Positions 11,549-23,810 of a stretch of 64,000 bases of DNA are shown here, one piece after another. The notes under the pieces are model-generated. The model worked only from the letters and a program-made list of their open reading frames with translations, was not told the origin of the DNA and did no database searches. Position numbers and translations under genes: made by a program. The first letter of the stretch is position 1, and each line of letters begins with the position of its first letter. This DNA is from Bactericera cockerelli (Eukaryota > Arthropoda > Insecta > Hemiptera > Triozidae). The stretch spans positions 6,126,111 through 6,190,110 of the forward strand of contig CM044956.1 in NCBI GenBank assembly GCA_024516035.1, in the 5' to 3' direction.

Positions 11549-11822
11549 CATGGGATAAATTTTTTGAGTTGATAAACAACTAAGGTAACAGTTTTGTCTG
11601 GCAAAGACTAAAACTCAAACCATTGGCAACCTTAACAGAGTTGACATTGGGAAAAGCATCCAGTTGTAATCATGGGAATCAAAAGCATCCAGTTGTAGTC
11701 ATGGGATAAATTTTTTGAGTTGATAAACAACTAAGGTAACAGTTTTGTCTGGCAAAGACTAAAACTCAAACCATTGGCAACCTTAACAGAGTTGACATTG
11801 GGAAAAGCATCCAGTTGTAATC
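11549..11822. repeat. Two identical 123-bp direct repeats
   Basis: The segment at 11,549-11,671 (starting CATGGGATAAATTTTTTGAG and ending CAGTTGTAATC) is repeated without a visible change at 11,700-11,822. The 28-bp linker itself contains a partial copy of the unit's end (AAAAGCATCCAGTTGTA). Confidence 0.85.
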
Positions 11823-12986
11823 TTTTTAAACAAAAGTGCCAGAACCAAATTTTTTAACAAAAGTGCCAGAAACAACCAACCGCAACCATCGGGTAGAGTT
11901 TGAACGATGCTGTCCCCAAGTTGGTTTTGGAGAAGGCAACCAACCGTAATGAACTGTTTAACCATGTAGTTGAAAGCGACGTTAAACCCAAATGATAATA
12001 TTAATAAAATATTAACCCCAAATTCTGGAAAAGAATTCATTCACCTCTGGTATTTCTATTGCAGATTTTTTTTGTTGTGATTAATATATTAAAGGTTGAA
12101 AAGGATTTATGACCATGCAGTTAAAAATGACAATAAACCCAAATTAAAAAAAGAAAATCTTCGGGATTTATAGGAGCAGTTTTTTTTATCTTCCTTTATG
12201 AATTAGTGTTCAAATTATTTAGATGAAGTTAAAAAATATCATTATTATCTATTTAAGTGCAATCAAACTTCACAATAAATGCAATTTAATTATACCTAGC
12301 GAAAAAATACAGCAATCTTCAACATATTTTAATGAAAAATTGTTTACTGCATCTGTAGGTGGCCACGTGCCTCAATACGAGAAAATATATTTCATTTCAT
12401 TACAAGGAAATATATTTCACTTTTGACCTTTCAGGATTTTGAAATCCATTCCTTTTATCCTGTTTTCATTATATTTTTTCTCCTTCTGTTTCTTCTCCTT
12501 CTCCTTCAAAATTGTTGTTGATATTTATTTTTTCTCTTTTAATTGAACTTCGTCCTACACAACCTAGTTGATTTCCATTAAACTCAAATTCGTTACACTC
12601 CTAATAATACCCCGCGGGGAACTGTGCAAAAAATTTTTTCGAGAATTTTGTTTCGAAAAAAAAAAAACTTGTTTGAAATTTTTTTCATGTTTGAAGATTT
12701 GGATTTTTTTTAGGATATTATAAATCTTCAGGGGGTTAATCAGAACGAAAAGTATATTTTTCGTTCTTAGAAACCTCAAAAAAGAGAGCAAAAAGTGTGG
12801 AGTACAACAGGGTTCAACTTTGGAAAGTTTCGAAGGTGTAGTTCTAGAAGTTTGGAGGTTCTTCATTATTTGTGGAGTTCGTAGGTGTGTTATTTAGTAG
12901 GTAGAGTCTATTATTATTATTATTATGTTCCTATGTAGGAAGAGGAAACTTTGTTGAACATGAGATAGTTGGTAGAATATCTGCCA
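11823..12986. other. SINE-like tails; no gene seen
   Basis: Around 11,970 and 12,115 there are tails of the GTTGAAAGCGACGTTAAACC type, as at the end of families C and D, so degraded SINEs are likely. Nothing else is recognisable. Confidence 0.35.
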
Positions 12987-12992
12987 CTAGCT

Positions 12993-13045
12993 ATGTGTGT
13001 GTGTGTGTGAGAGAGACAGAGAGAGAGAGAGAAAGAGTGTGTGCG
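12993..13045. repeat. (GT)n(GA)n microsatellite
   Basis: A GT run passes into GA-rich sequence and then into (GT)n and a T tract. Frames on both strands here are artefacts. Confidence 0.8.
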
Positions 13046-13189
13046 TGTTTTTTTTTTTTTTAATTCCAAGAGCTGGTTTTACCTGTAAAGGAAAAAAGGA
13101 AGGATTTTTGTTTTGTTCTTCTTTATTATTTTTTCTTATTATTTTTTTTTTTTTTTGTTTGTTTTTTTTTTTTTTCATTCTCTTTTTTA

Positions 13190-13560
13190 ACAGCTAAGGT
13201 CATATCGAGGCGAAAATTTCACCCTCCATTCGCTGGAAAATTACCAGGCAGCCAAGTGAATTAATTACATTAAAATCTACATTAATCCTTGTGCGTTTGT
13301 TGATTATTTTAAATAATAATATAATTGTCATTGTTAAAAAAAAAAAAAAAAAAAAAAAACCAGCCTGTCATTGGCTTGGAATAACCTGCATTACAACTTA
13401 CTATCATAAAGGTTCGTCTTTGAATGATTACTCATCCAAGTCCGAACATCGCTGGACGTTGCTTCATTATTTTCAGTTTCTGTATTGAGAAAAAACACAT
13501 ACTTGTTGTCCTGATAGTCCAATGCAGTGTAGACCCTGTATGAGATCCGTTCATTCCATC
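13190..13560 (-). repeat. Degraded 5S-headed SINE pieces
   Basis: 13,195-13,250 matches the family C/D body (TCACCCTCCATTCGCTGGAA). 13,415-13,465 matches the reverse 5S-like head (TTACTCATCCAAGTCCGAAC ... CGCTGGACGTTGCTTCATT). They are separated by AT-rich sequence and an A run. Confidence 0.4.
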
Positions 13561-15214
13561 AGAAAAAAAAAAAAAAAAAAAATGTGTTAGAAAAAACGAT
13601 ACCCTAGACAAAATCATAAATAAAACGATAAATTTATTTTTCAATATTTTCTAATATTCACTTTTTAAATAAATATTTTTAATTGGTTACATTGCTCAGT
13701 TCAAATCAATAGACTCATTAATAACAGAAATTACGTTCAGATGGCTAGTCTATATGTATATGTAGAGGAATAACGGGACTATAATTTTATTATAGTAAAG
13801 TTTAATAGACAAACAAAATTCGAGACAGAATAAAATTAATATTAAATAATTATGACTGTATACTTGTACAGTTAGCAATTTCAAAATCCAATATGTTCAA
13901 GAAATTAGATTTTTTTAATAGGAGATTTTATTTGGTAGTTTTTTTTTATTAGTAATAATATCACTCTTAATTTATGACATTTAAAATATCAAATTACATC
14001 ACTCAATCCTCTACTACTTATTAGATAAAAAGAAACCAAAAAATTGGGTTTCTTTTTTACCACCAGATGTTTCCCTCGCCAAAAAATTAAAGAAAAAAAC
14101 CAATACTGTTCACCACCATCCCAGCTTTCTCAAATTTCAAAATATTAAATTATATAATTAAATTTTAATTAATTTTTTGCTTGTTCTTGACAGCCTTCAT
14201 TTTTTTTTCTTTCTTTTTATTAAAGCGCTCATAATGTCTCGGAATGGATTTTCTCTCTCCTTCGTCTTTTCTTCTCATTTTTTCATCTCTATCAAGATGA
14301 TTAATTAGCATATTATTATAATTAAATTATTTTTGACGAAAAAAATCTTCCACAAGAGCTGTGAAAAGTAAGGAGACTAGCTATTTTCTTGGGGGTCCTG
14401 TTCCTTTTGTTTCGCGTCTGAATTAATCTTTTGGGATCATTCGCTGGAAGTCGATGTGATGCTGGACTAGAATGCAGGGTGAGCCTAAAGACTTGATCAG
14501 AAGACATGATGGAATGGCCATCATATATTGGAAAAATGGCAAGGGTGTTGTTTGGGATTCTACTTGTACATACACGGTTGCCCCATCACAACTTCAGACA
14601 TAAAACCAAGAAGAAGAAGAAAGAAAAAGAAGAAAAAAAAAAGAAGAAAATGAAACATCACCTCACATAGACGGTGACCGTAAAATTTTGTTTTGTGCAG
14701 GTCCTTTAGGGTGGGATGAAGATAATCACTTGAATTTTTTTTTTTTAGATAAGTGTATTTCAAGGGCGTTCAGTAAAAGAAATCGGAGCAAAAAAATGTT
14801 TTTTCTTCTCACAAAAACGAACACAATGCTTCCGATTTTAGTCTTAAAAATTTCTCGGAAGGAAAACAATGTGCAATTGTACATAATGTTGCCTTAGCAT
14901 ACAGCTAGCAACGGCAACAGAAAGCACAAAGTTTTCCGTCCTATTCTCTCAACTTTGTAAATTCCCAACCTTCTTTAAAAGGTGCTCCAAAGAACATCAT
15001 CCTAAATAGTGTAAAAATTGTCCGACCTTATTACGGCGACATCAAAACGCTTCAGAAGTACTTTTAGTTGGAACACAGAAGACACTTGAAAATTTGCATT
15101 TTTTATGACTTTTCCTTTACATTTTCTTTTTCATTTTCTTGAGATAGAAAAAAAGGTAGGGAGAAGACTAAATATTTATTCTGTGTTACCTTTCAAATTC
15201 CCTAGTTCCGCTGA
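13561..15214. other. No gene seen
   Basis: AT-rich DNA with A/T homopolymers. Includes one member of the ACGAACACAAT dispersed repeat at 14,785-14,930. Confidence 0.4.
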
Positions 15215-15690
15215 GAAGAGAGAGAGAGAGTTTGGAGAAGAAGAATTTGAGAGAAAAAGGGAGAGATAGATGGGGAGAGAGAGAGAGAAAGAGAGAGATA
15301 GATGGGGGAGAGAGAGATAGATGGGATAGGAGGGGGAGAGAAAGAAAGAAAAATAGAGAGAGAGAAAGAGAGAGTGAGAGAAAGAGAGAGAGAGAGAAAG
15401 AGAGAGAGAAAAAGAGAGAGAGAGAGATAATAGAAAGACAGAGATAAAAAAAGGGAAAAGTAGGGATGGAGAGATCAGAAGGGGAGAGAGAGATAAACTG
15501 GAGTATGAGAGAGATAGATAGATCAGAAAGAGAGAGACAGAGACATTAGAAAGTGAGAGGGAGATTTATACCAAAAAAGTGTAAGAGATATAGATCAGAA
15601 AGTGGGAGAGAAAGACAGACTAGAAAGTGAAATAGAAATCATGGAGACAAGAAAGAAAAAAAAGAGACAGAGGATGGTGTTGTAGTGCGG
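15215..15690. repeat. GA-rich simple repeat tract
   Basis: Long imperfect (GA)n/(GAGATAGAT)n sequence. Its Glu/Arg/Lys-rich frames and their Ser/Leu mirrors are not genes. Confidence 0.85.
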
Positions 15691-15810
15691 AAGAGAATGC
15701 CAAAGGCATTATCACCACCCTTGATCAGACTTTGTTTTCTTACCTTTAATTAATTATGCCCTTTCACTGTACCTGTATATAAAATTTGTATAATAAAGTT
15801 TGATCTAAAT
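15691..15810 (+). repeat. SINE-like retroposon related to family B (short subfamily)
   Basis: GAAGAGAATGCCAAAGGCAT ... ATCACCACCCTTGATCAGAC ... AATAAAGTTTGATC. This is the second copy of the 6.7-kb unit. Confidence 0.5.
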
Positions 15811-15939
15811 TGTTGAATAAAACGGAGTACAAACAGGATAGGAGACTTTGGATAGGAGGAGAGAACTTCCCCTCTCTCCTGAAGAGAGAGAGAGTGAAAC
15901 GCATTGAGTAAAAGCAAATAAGAGGACTATTGAAAACTG

Positions 15940-15940
15940 C

Positions 15941-15998
<58 letters not shown>

Positions 15999-16980
15999 TA
16001 AGCAAATAAAATGAAGAATAATGAAGATTGGTTAGAGAGGAGATACAATATTGTAAAAGTATGGAAAAATATAAGCATATAACGAGATGAAAAAAAAAAA
16101 AAATTGTATAATTATGGTAGGTAAATCATGAAAGATATTAAAATACAATGTAAATAAAGATTTGTGGGGAAGAGAGAGATTTGTATAGAGAGAGAGAGAG
16201 AGAGAGATTTTTTATTAAATATACATGAATAATAGATATTATAAACATAGAAATAAAGAGAGAAAGAGATGGATATTACACGGATAGAGAAGAAAATAAA
16301 GTAGAGGTAGTATTACAGAGAGAAATAAAGAATTAGGTAGAGGGAGTAGGAGAAAAAGAGATATACCAGGTAAATAGAGTGGGAGAGAGAAAGAGATATA
16401 CTAGGTAAAGGGATTAGGAGAGAGAAAGAGATATACTATGGATAAAAGTAGAGAAGAGAAACAGAAATGGAAAAATCAAGATGGATAAATAGAAAAATCA
16501 AGATTAGGAAAGAAAAACAAATAGCTGAAATAGAATGAGAAATAGATGGAGATAGAGAAACAGATAGATAGGAGAGAGAGAAAGAGAGATTGATTTTTTT
16601 TTTGTTGATAATATTAAAAAAAAAAAATATTTTTTTATTTTTTACATCATAATTCCCCTAGACTAAGAGCTAACTTAACGAAAGAGAGGGAGAGAGAGCG
16701 CGAAAAAGAGAGAGAGAGAGAGAGAGAGAATTTTAATTGAATTGAATATATTTATATTTCTACATTATTAAAGAAAGTTTAGTTACATACAATAATCTAA
16801 TAAGCTAATGTATAACTTGTTGGGAGATGCCGCTTCTCTTAATGTTTACAAAAGAAATGTAAAAAAATGACCAATTATTATCCCGTGACCATTTTTGATA
16901 TTATTTATTTATATTATCATTACTATTTACAAAATTATAGTTTTCTATCTAGAGAGTGAGTGAGAGAGTGAGAGTAGACT

Positions 16981-17011
<31 letters not shown>

Positions 17012-17045
17012 AGAGAGAGAGAGAGGAGAGAGAGAGGGAGGAAAA
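15940..17045. repeat. Scattered (GA)n microsatellites
   Basis: Perfect GA runs at 15,944-15,995, 16,185-16,207, 16,706-16,728 and 16,981-17,040 lie among AT-rich DNA and degenerate GAGAGAAAGAGATAT repeats. No gene is visible. Confidence 0.75.
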
Positions 17046-17515
17046 AAGATAATAGTGAAACAAAAGAAGAAACTGAATTTTTTACCATGTTAAAAAAACT
17101 GGAAGAAAAAAAAAAGTGAAAAAAACTGCAAGATGGTGTCGGGAGAGTGTTTGTTTGATGGAAAAGTTAACCTGTATTTTCCAAGTAATGGAACAGCTGT
17201 TACATTTAATCTGTGTCTCGACTCAGGACCCAAACTGTGAAATCTGTCAATGCATTTTGTCAACAATAAAAGTTGAGATGTACAAATTCTCACCTTTTTA
17301 TTTATCCATTTATACACCATTTTATAGAAAATTTTGTTCCATTAGCTGAGCTTTGTGAAAGCTTTGGGAAATTAAACTTTTTTTTGTTCTTCTTTTAATC
17401 CATTTAATTTTCTTTCGTTTTCTCTTTCTTCTGAATGTTTTGTAAAAAATTGTATAATTACCTATAGACTTTTTATAATAGTATTTTGTAAAAGTATAAT
17501 CAGTAATTACCTATA

Positions 17516-17730
17516 AGGGTTGGGTTGAAAAGATTGCCATATGCAATAACCCTGCCCTTTAGTTAGGACATATGTTTCAATATAATATAATTATTTTACA
17601 ATTCTTTTTCATTTTTATTGTATAATCATATTGTTTCCAGTTTTTTCAATATTAAAATAATTATTTGTATTGTACATAATACAGTCCATTTATATCTATT
17701 AAAGTGTTGAATAATAATAATAATAATAGA
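17516..17730 (+). repeat. SINE-like retroposon, family B
   Basis: GGGTTGGGTTGAAAAGATTG ... CCCTGCCCTTTAGTTAGGAC, with a body ending TATTAAAGTGTTGAATAATA and a (TAA)n tail. It is more diverged than the 9.05- and 23.5-kb copies. Confidence 0.55.
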
Positions 17731-18140
17731 CATATTATGTATAAATATTTAACCCTAGAAAGTTTTACAGTTGATTATTTATAAACTTTCATAGTTAGAC
17801 GAACTCATTCAATTGGTAAAAGTTAAACAATAGCTGAAGAAATTGATAGAAACTCATTAAAGTCATAGAAACTTCTTTAAAGATTCATTGAAGAGCTTTC
17901 AAAATATCCTAATGCTTCGGTTTTGCAATCTGAATAAATGTTTCAAATGTCACAGTTCATAATTCATACTATTGATGAGCTTTTCCACTTTTAAGGTAAC
18001 AATAATAATAATAATAGTTCTAATAGTAAAATTATGTAGCTTGCATGAATCTAGTAGTTGTTTTAATGGAATTATTTTGTGGTTAAAATCTTGGGTAAAT
18101 GGCGTAAAATCTTTTAATTGACTGAGAAGTCAGTTGCACT
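17731..18140. other. No gene seen
   Basis: AT-rich DNA with a short TAA repeat at 18,000-18,015. Confidence 0.4.
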
Positions 18141-18345
18141 GATAATCAAGTGGTTAACGCTCTAGTCTAATAATCCAGGTAGCGTAAGGATCCGTTGGTT
18201 CGAATCCCACCCAGTGCATGAATTTTTCCTCATTAATTTGAGCTTGTGACCACATAATAATAAGAGTCTACTAGGTGGTAGAAAATGCTTTGAGCATTAA
18301 CCTCGCCTAGTGATTACCTTCCATTAAAGAGTGTTATTATTTTTA
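18141..18345 (+). repeat. tRNA-derived SINE, family A, copy 3
   Basis: The best preserved family A head: box A in AATCAAGTGGTTAACGCTCT and a perfect box B, GGTTCGAATCCC, followed by the CATGAATTTTTCCTCATT body. It is a degenerate tRNA-like promoter, not a functional tRNA. Confidence 0.7.
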
Positions 18346-18927
18346 TTATTAGAAGTAAGAATTAAGATTGAGTAAGTGAGTAGTATTTCCACTTTTAATT
18401 GAACAATAAAAATATAAACTTAAAGTATCATGTCTTTGTAATGAAGCTCAAGGCATCTTCTTTATTTTTGTGGGTAGCGCAACTTTACTAAGAACCTCCA
18501 TTACTTTTCCAAAACAATTATAATATAATTAACAATTATAATAATATTTAATCAAAGCATCTAAACTTGTTCTATTTTGATGATGATGATGAAAATTAAA
18601 ATAAATCATAACATAAGATATTATAATTCATTTGTAGTAATAAATATGTAATTTCTTACAAATAAAATAATATATTTTTTTTTTAATAAAAAAAAAAATT
18701 AATTCCCTATTCACGAGGGGAAAGTAAAATATGCAAGTATTTTGAACTCAAGTATTCTGATGAATAATATTCATTATGTTATATATATAAAAAAAATGAA
18801 AAGAAGAAGAAGAAAAAGAAGACTGATCAAATTGATAAAAATGAGAAAAGGAATTTGAACGAGAATTTTTTTATTGAATTTACCATAATAATTGAGTGAC
18901 ATATAAAGAAGAAGGTATAGATAAATT
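18346..18927. other. No gene seen
   Basis: AT-rich intergenic DNA. 18,440-18,490 (TGAAGCTCAAGGCATCTTC ... GTGGGTAGCGCA) resembles the tail of SINE family G. Confidence 0.4.
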
Positions 18928-18949
18928 AAGAGAGAGAGCGAGAGAGAGA

Positions 18950-19038
<89 letters not shown>

Positions 19039-19080
19039 AAGAGAGAGAGAGGAGAAAGAGAGAGAGAGAAAGGGAAAGAG
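18928..19080. repeat. (GA)n microsatellite
   Basis: About 150 bp of nearly pure GA, with occasional C and AA interruptions. Confidence 0.9.
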
Positions 19081-19290
19081 CACTAACGACTTTTCATTTC
19101 AGCTAATAATGTGCATTCGTCTGAAATTTATTGAAATTGATAAAGATAGTTATGACGAGAATGACATTAGTATCAATCTCATTATTTTCTTCTGAGTTGA
19201 AATGAGTTCAGATGTCATTGATGTTTGAATCAGCGTGCAAATATATATAATAAAATTGACTTATACGAGTACATACGTATATATTAATAT

Positions 19291-19489
19291 GGCCTTTTTT
19301 GTACTGCCCGATTAAGACTATCAAGTCCCATTATTCCAGCAGTATTAAGCCCAAGGATTATTAGTTCTTGGTAAAAGTCCCAAATGGGAGGATAACTTGT
19401 CCTGTTCCGGCTGGGTTTCGAACCCACGACCTCTGGAATCTTTGGATTCACACAGTGCCGCCTTTATCACTGCGCTACTTTGACAGACA
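19291..19489 (-). repeat. tRNA-derived SINE, family E
   Basis: The reverse strand has a head like AGCGCAGTGATAAAGGCGGC and box B GGTTCGAAACCC. The other end is the recurrent GCCCGATTAAGACTATCAAG. Further copies lie at 22.3, 44.2, 44.9, 48.2 and 62.7 kb. Confidence 0.65.
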
Positions 19490-19927
19490 CACTGCTAGAT
19501 TAGGACTAATCTAGCAGTTATGGACACAATAGTTCCTGAATGGTATTCAATATTTTCAACTTTCATTATCGCTAGAATCAGAGAATTTTTTTGAATCACT
19601 AAACTTGTATTTATATGGTAGAATACCGTTTTTCCTACATTCTAGGTTTCTAAAGCGACGTTAAACCCACATTAAAAATACATAAATATTAATAAATAAC
19701 CAATGAAATATTTTGACATGTTTCAGAGTCCCACAATACATCAGTGTTTATTGATAGCTTCTACAAGACCCTGTCCAATTCTTCGGGTAAGTAACTTCAG
19801 TTGAACCACCTCGACTTTCAAGCCTTGGTGGTCGAACTGGTCGATGTGGTCAAGGCGCTGGACTTGTAAAGTAAACATTGGTAGTCGAGGCAATGGTGAA
19901 GGCACTAGACTTTTATTATTATCTTAA

Positions 19928-20062
19928 AAGTTATCATATTTGTGTTAATGAGTTTCGTGAAATCACAACTACTCAAACTCGCTTTGCTAAATCTACGCTA
20001 AAACCGGGATTAGAACCAACGACCTCCAAGTTTCAAGTCCGTTGCCTACTGAGGTCGGTTAT
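19928..20062 (-). repeat. tRNA-derived SINE, family F
   Basis: The tail AAAAGTTATCATATTTGTGT ... CGTGAAATCACAACTACTCA is followed by a reversed B box region (CCGGGATTAGAACCAACGAC) and a degraded head. Confidence 0.55.
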
Positions 20063-20446
20063 TATTATTATCTGACCTGGTTGAAGGATTTTCAGTGAAT
20101 TATCACTGCGACCTACTTAGATCTATTGTGAAAAGTTAATTCCATTTGGGTTTAACATCCTGATTTGAGATACTTAGGACGAGGTTTCTAACCTCCATTT
20201 TTTTTTTTTTTTTTTTTAAAGGGTAAAACTCTGTATTACTTTTGTAAAAGAAATACAGACATCTCCACTAATTATTCATATACTGCGCATTACCTATCCA
20301 AACGGTTTGACGGCAGTCATAAAACGCAGGGTCAACATAAAATGATTATTCAGTCAATATTTCTTATTCGATTATTAGTCCTGAATGGTTCAAAAGTAAT
20401 AATAATATAATAATAATGCTTTTTCTTTGTGTTATTATGTCACAAT
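20063..20446. other. No gene seen; SINE fragments
   Basis: 20,130-20,200 resembles the reversed family D end (TTTAACATCCTGATTTGAGA, then CCTCCATT), cut by a T run. Confidence 0.35.
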
Positions 20447-20707
20447 TTTAATGGGTAGCGCAGAATCATAGGACTTTACCACTTTAATTTACAATATCTT
20501 GTATTATTTTTTTGACTAAGATTCTGCCACTGGTCGCTGCTTCACATTAAAGCAGCTACTCATTTTTCCTCACGAGGTATGAGTGGACCCCGAACATCCA
20601 AGTACAGAGCAGAAAAAATCCTCCCTCGCTGGGAATCGAACCCAGGTCATCATGTGTGTGCACTGTGTGCAGTGCCTAGCGCGCTAACTCGCTCTGCCAC
20701 AGTGACG
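20447..20707 (-). repeat. tRNA-derived SINE, family G
   Basis: The reverse strand starts with GTCACTGTGGCAGAGCGAGT (box A region) and has a box B (GGTTCGATTCCC). The body includes TCCACTCATACCTCGTGAGG. A second copy is at 21.66 kb. Confidence 0.65.
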
Positions 20708-20809
20708 ACTTGAATGGTTCAAAAGTACCTACGAGCATTTTCGTACACTGCGCATTGCATATTTTTTTTTTTATAAGTGTTTCACAGCCTTTTTTATTTC
20801 GTAGTCATG

Positions 20810-21048
20810 AAACAGAAGCTACTCTAGACGCTTGTGGTCTGTGTTGTAGCCTGCCCATCCCGTAGTATGTCTCCCCTCTGATGGGCGAGAAGTGACACAA
20901 TACTTCCCATTTAGGTGCTGGGTCAAGGTATCCCTTACAAACAATTGTAACCAAATTAAGAATACAAATTTTTGTCGGCACGAGGGATCGAACCCGGGAC
21001 CTTCCGCATGGCAAGCGAGCGCTTAACCACTGAGCTGATCGCGCGCTC
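20810..21048 (-). repeat. tRNA-derived SINE, family H
   Basis: The reverse strand starts GAGCGCGCGATCAGCTCAGT, with a good box A, and has box B GGTTCGATCCC. The tail reads ACAGACCACAAGCGTCTAGA in reverse. Shorter copies lie at about 23,425-23,500 and 24,096-24,263. Confidence 0.65.
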
Positions 21049-21443
21049 ATCACATTTATTTTATTTGTGATTCATAATAGCTACAGTATAAAGAGGAAGC
21101 TGTACACCTCAGTCCTTGTGGGTTAAAAGTAATAATACATAATAATCAAACCATGGACAATTTTTTCTTCTTTAACTAGGTAGGTATACAAGATGAAAGC
21201 TTTCAGTCGTAAATTACAGGTTGTATGTTAGGATGCTTCAAAAAGGAGAAGGAAAAACTAGTAACGACCAAGACAAATTACTGAAGGGGCTGTGCCCGTT
21301 TCACAAGGGGTACAAATTGAAATCCGGAGGGGTGTTTAACCTGTAATTTATTGCGGGACACAAAGAGGTCCCCGAGTTCTTTGAGGATTGGGGACAAGAT
21401 AGATAATGGATGTTATGTATGACTGTATGTGTGATCATTGGAA
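21049..21443. other. No gene seen
   Basis: Mixed sequence without a supported frame or a repeat I recognise. Confidence 0.4.
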
Positions 21444-21650
21444 ACCCTAAATTTTTATAATGGGAATGGGTCACTTGCACCCTAAATTTTTATAATGGGA
21501 ATGGGTCACTTGCATTCTAAATTTTTATAACGGGACTTGCACCCTAAATTTTTATAATGGGAATGGGTCACTTGCACCTTAATTTTTATAATGGGAATGG
21601 GTCACTTGCTCCCTATTTTTTTATAATGGGAATGGGTCACTTGTATCTAT
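21444..21650. repeat. Tandem repeat, about 35-bp unit, 6 copies
   Basis: Unit: CCCTAAATTTTTATAATGGG then AATGGGTCACTTGCA. One copy has lost the AATGGGTCA part. The array ends next to SINE G; GGGTCACTTGTATCTAT occurs again on the far side of that SINE at 21,953, so the SINE probably inserted into the end of the array. Confidence 0.8.
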
Positions 21651-21663
21651 GTATGGTTTTATT

Positions 21664-21946
21664 TGTGGTGAAGCACAAGGCCTCTTCACAATTTTTGTGG
21701 GTAGCGCAGCATTACTAAGAGCCTCCTTTACATTTCGAATTTTTCTATTAAATTAATTTCTTTTTACTCTGGTAATGCCGCCACTGGTCGTTACTCATAC
21801 AAGTAACTACTCATTTTTCCTCACGAGGTATGAGTGGACCCCGAACACCCAAGAACAGAGCAGAAAAAATCCTGCCCCGCTGGGAATCGAACCCAGGTCA
21901 CCGTGCGTGCAATGCCTAGCGCGCTAACTCACTCTGCCACGGTGAC
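21664..21946 (-). repeat. tRNA-derived SINE, family G, copy 2
   Basis: Same unit as at 20.45 kb, with box B reversed (GGGAATCGAACCC). The flanks share GGGTCACTTGTATCTAT (about 21,636 and 21,953), which looks like a target-site duplication of about 17 bp. Confidence 0.7.
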
Positions 21947-22323
21947 TTCTTGGGTCACTTGTATCTATTTTCTATGTTACTTTTTTTTTCTTTTTTACTG
22001 TCCCTAATGAAAGAGTTCACCGTAAGGATTTTCATGTTTTTACTTTTCTTCTAAAATCCGAGCCAAGGAACCTTGTTAAATGTTACTTATCTTGATGGCG
22101 GAAATAGCTTCTAGTGAATTTAATTATTATAGACTGGTTGGAGTTCCACAAGTGAAGCACCAACTATCACACAGACCTTTATTTAGATCTAGTGTGACCA
22201 GTTGAGTCTAATTCTGATGTATTTCCTGATTTGAAGTAGTTTGCCTCTAAAGTTTCCTTTTCGTGAATTACGTAACATTACAATAAAGAAGCTCTTGTAT
22301 ATAATCATAATAATAATAAAATA

Positions 22324-22518
22324 ATATCGCCTTATTTATACTGCCCGATTAGGACTATTAAGTCCAATTATTCCAGCAGTAAGCCCAAGACGCATTATTA
22401 TGTGGTAAAAATCCCAAATGGTAGGATAACTTGTATTGTCCCGGCTGGGTTTCGAACCCACGACCTCTGGAATATCTGGATTCACAGAGTGCCGCCTTTA
22501 CCACTGAGCTACCGGTAT
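22324..22518 (-). repeat. tRNA-derived SINE, family E, copy 2
   Basis: The reverse strand has CGGTAGCTCAGTGGTAAAGG (box A) and GTGGGTTCGAAACCC (box B). The 3' end is GCCCGATTAGGACTATTAAG in + orientation. Confidence 0.7.
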
Positions 22519-22854
22519 AGAATTTCATAGATACGAAAAGTGCAAAATAGGATAGGTAACTATATGAAACGTGCAAAAGAAAATTATTATCACAGTTAAA
22601 GCGCATCAACAGTAACTCGTGAATGCTTAAAAGGAACATCTTTTTTTAATACTTTTTTGTTGAAAAATTCAAATTTCTCATAAAAAGACTGAAAAGTTAG
22701 TTGGAACGACACGCTCTCAGAATACAATACAAGTTCATCTCTTATCAACACAATACATTTCTCGGATATACATAGGTACAGAGTAAAGTTTAAAAAAAGT
22801 TACCTATCATATTTGTGTCAATCACAATCGTGATATTACAACCACCTACTCTAA

Positions 22855-22982
22855 AGGCGGAATTAATAGACGTTTTTGTAATACCTCTGTGTTGCTAAGT
22901 CACCTATTACGTACTGTGTAAGATAGGAAATCCGACGCTTAGCAATGACTTGAGTGATAGAATTTGTCTATTAATTTCGCCC
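22855..22982. mobile_element. Harbinger-like MITE, 128 bp, TAA target duplication
   Basis: The ends are inverted repeats (AGGCGGAATTAATAGAC / complement of GTCTATTAATTTCGCCC) flanked by TAA on both sides (22,852-54 and 22,983-85). A second copy in the opposite orientation lies at 44,959. Confidence 0.75.
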
Positions 22983-22995
22983 TAATCGCTTTAAA

Positions 22996-23264
22996 AAAAT
23001 GTTTGCTTAACTGGGGACTTGACACCGACCTACGATTATAGTGTCCTATGAAGGCTGGGTGAGGTTAATGTGGGTAGCTGGTACGAAATCTCCCGTACTG
23101 ACTATCTTAAATCAGTACGTTAAACCCAAATCAATGAACATGAAAGGAGCCTAGATTTTGGATCTGGGCGTCCATAGAATCCTCTCACCACCGTGATAAA
23201 GAAGTGTGTGCCTTACACTCCTTTATCTTACGGATACAGAATTATTCTTATTATTTCTCTTTAT
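22996..23264 (+). repeat. SINE family D, 5'-truncated copy
   Basis: It keeps GGCTGGGTGAGGTTAATGTG, GGTAGCTGGTACG, the TACGTTAAACCC end and the downstream GAACATGAAAGGAGCCTAGA ... CTCTCACCACCGTGAT segment. The tRNA head is missing. Confidence 0.6.
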
Positions 23265-23508
23265 AATTCTTCTAAGCAGGTAAGGTGGTCGTTTTAGGTG
23301 TTTTCAATCACTCATGGTTCTTCTGTAGATCACAATTTAATAAAACTTATACTTTTTTTTTAAGAAAAATTAGATCATCCGTCAAAATCATAGCCACTTC
23401 AATTGCAAAGATTACGCAAATTAACAGCCACTCTAGATACTTATGTTCTGTGTTATAGCTCGCCCATCGGGTAGTATGTCTGCTGGGCGAGGAGTGACAC
23501 AATAAAAG

Positions 23509-23693
23509 GTTGGGTAGAAGAGATTGCCACAGGCAATAACCCCGCCCTTTGTGTAGGACATTAGCTTTATTCTCTGTTTTGTTCTTGTTTATTTGTTCAA
23601 CCTATTTATTTTTTTTTCTTTATAATTTCATTGTATTTTACTGGATATATTTTATTTTGTCTTACCTAATAAAGCACAATATAATAATAATAA
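23509..23693 (+). repeat. SINE-like retroposon, family B
   Basis: GGTTGGGTAGAAGAGATTGC ... CCCCGCCCTTTGTGTAGGAC, with a tail CCTAATAAAGCACAATATAA and (TAA)n. Confidence 0.65.
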
Positions 23694-23810
23694 AAATTAG
23701 TAGTAGGAAAAATCGGTACAAATGTCAACAAGCTCGAATTTGATATAACTCTGGCCTCGTTTATCCGAGACTCAACATATTATACTCAAAAGATCTCTCT
23801 CCAGCCAGCG

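Noticed and set aside
15232..15447. Arg/Glu-rich frame and similar frames at 18.9 and 61.5 kb
   Set aside because: GA- or GGA-rich simple repeats, not proteins.
18141..18240. Possible tRNA genes at the many GGTTCGAATCCC sites
   Set aside because: Heads are degenerate, lack a foldable acceptor stem and anticodon arm, and are always joined to the same SINE bodies and tails.
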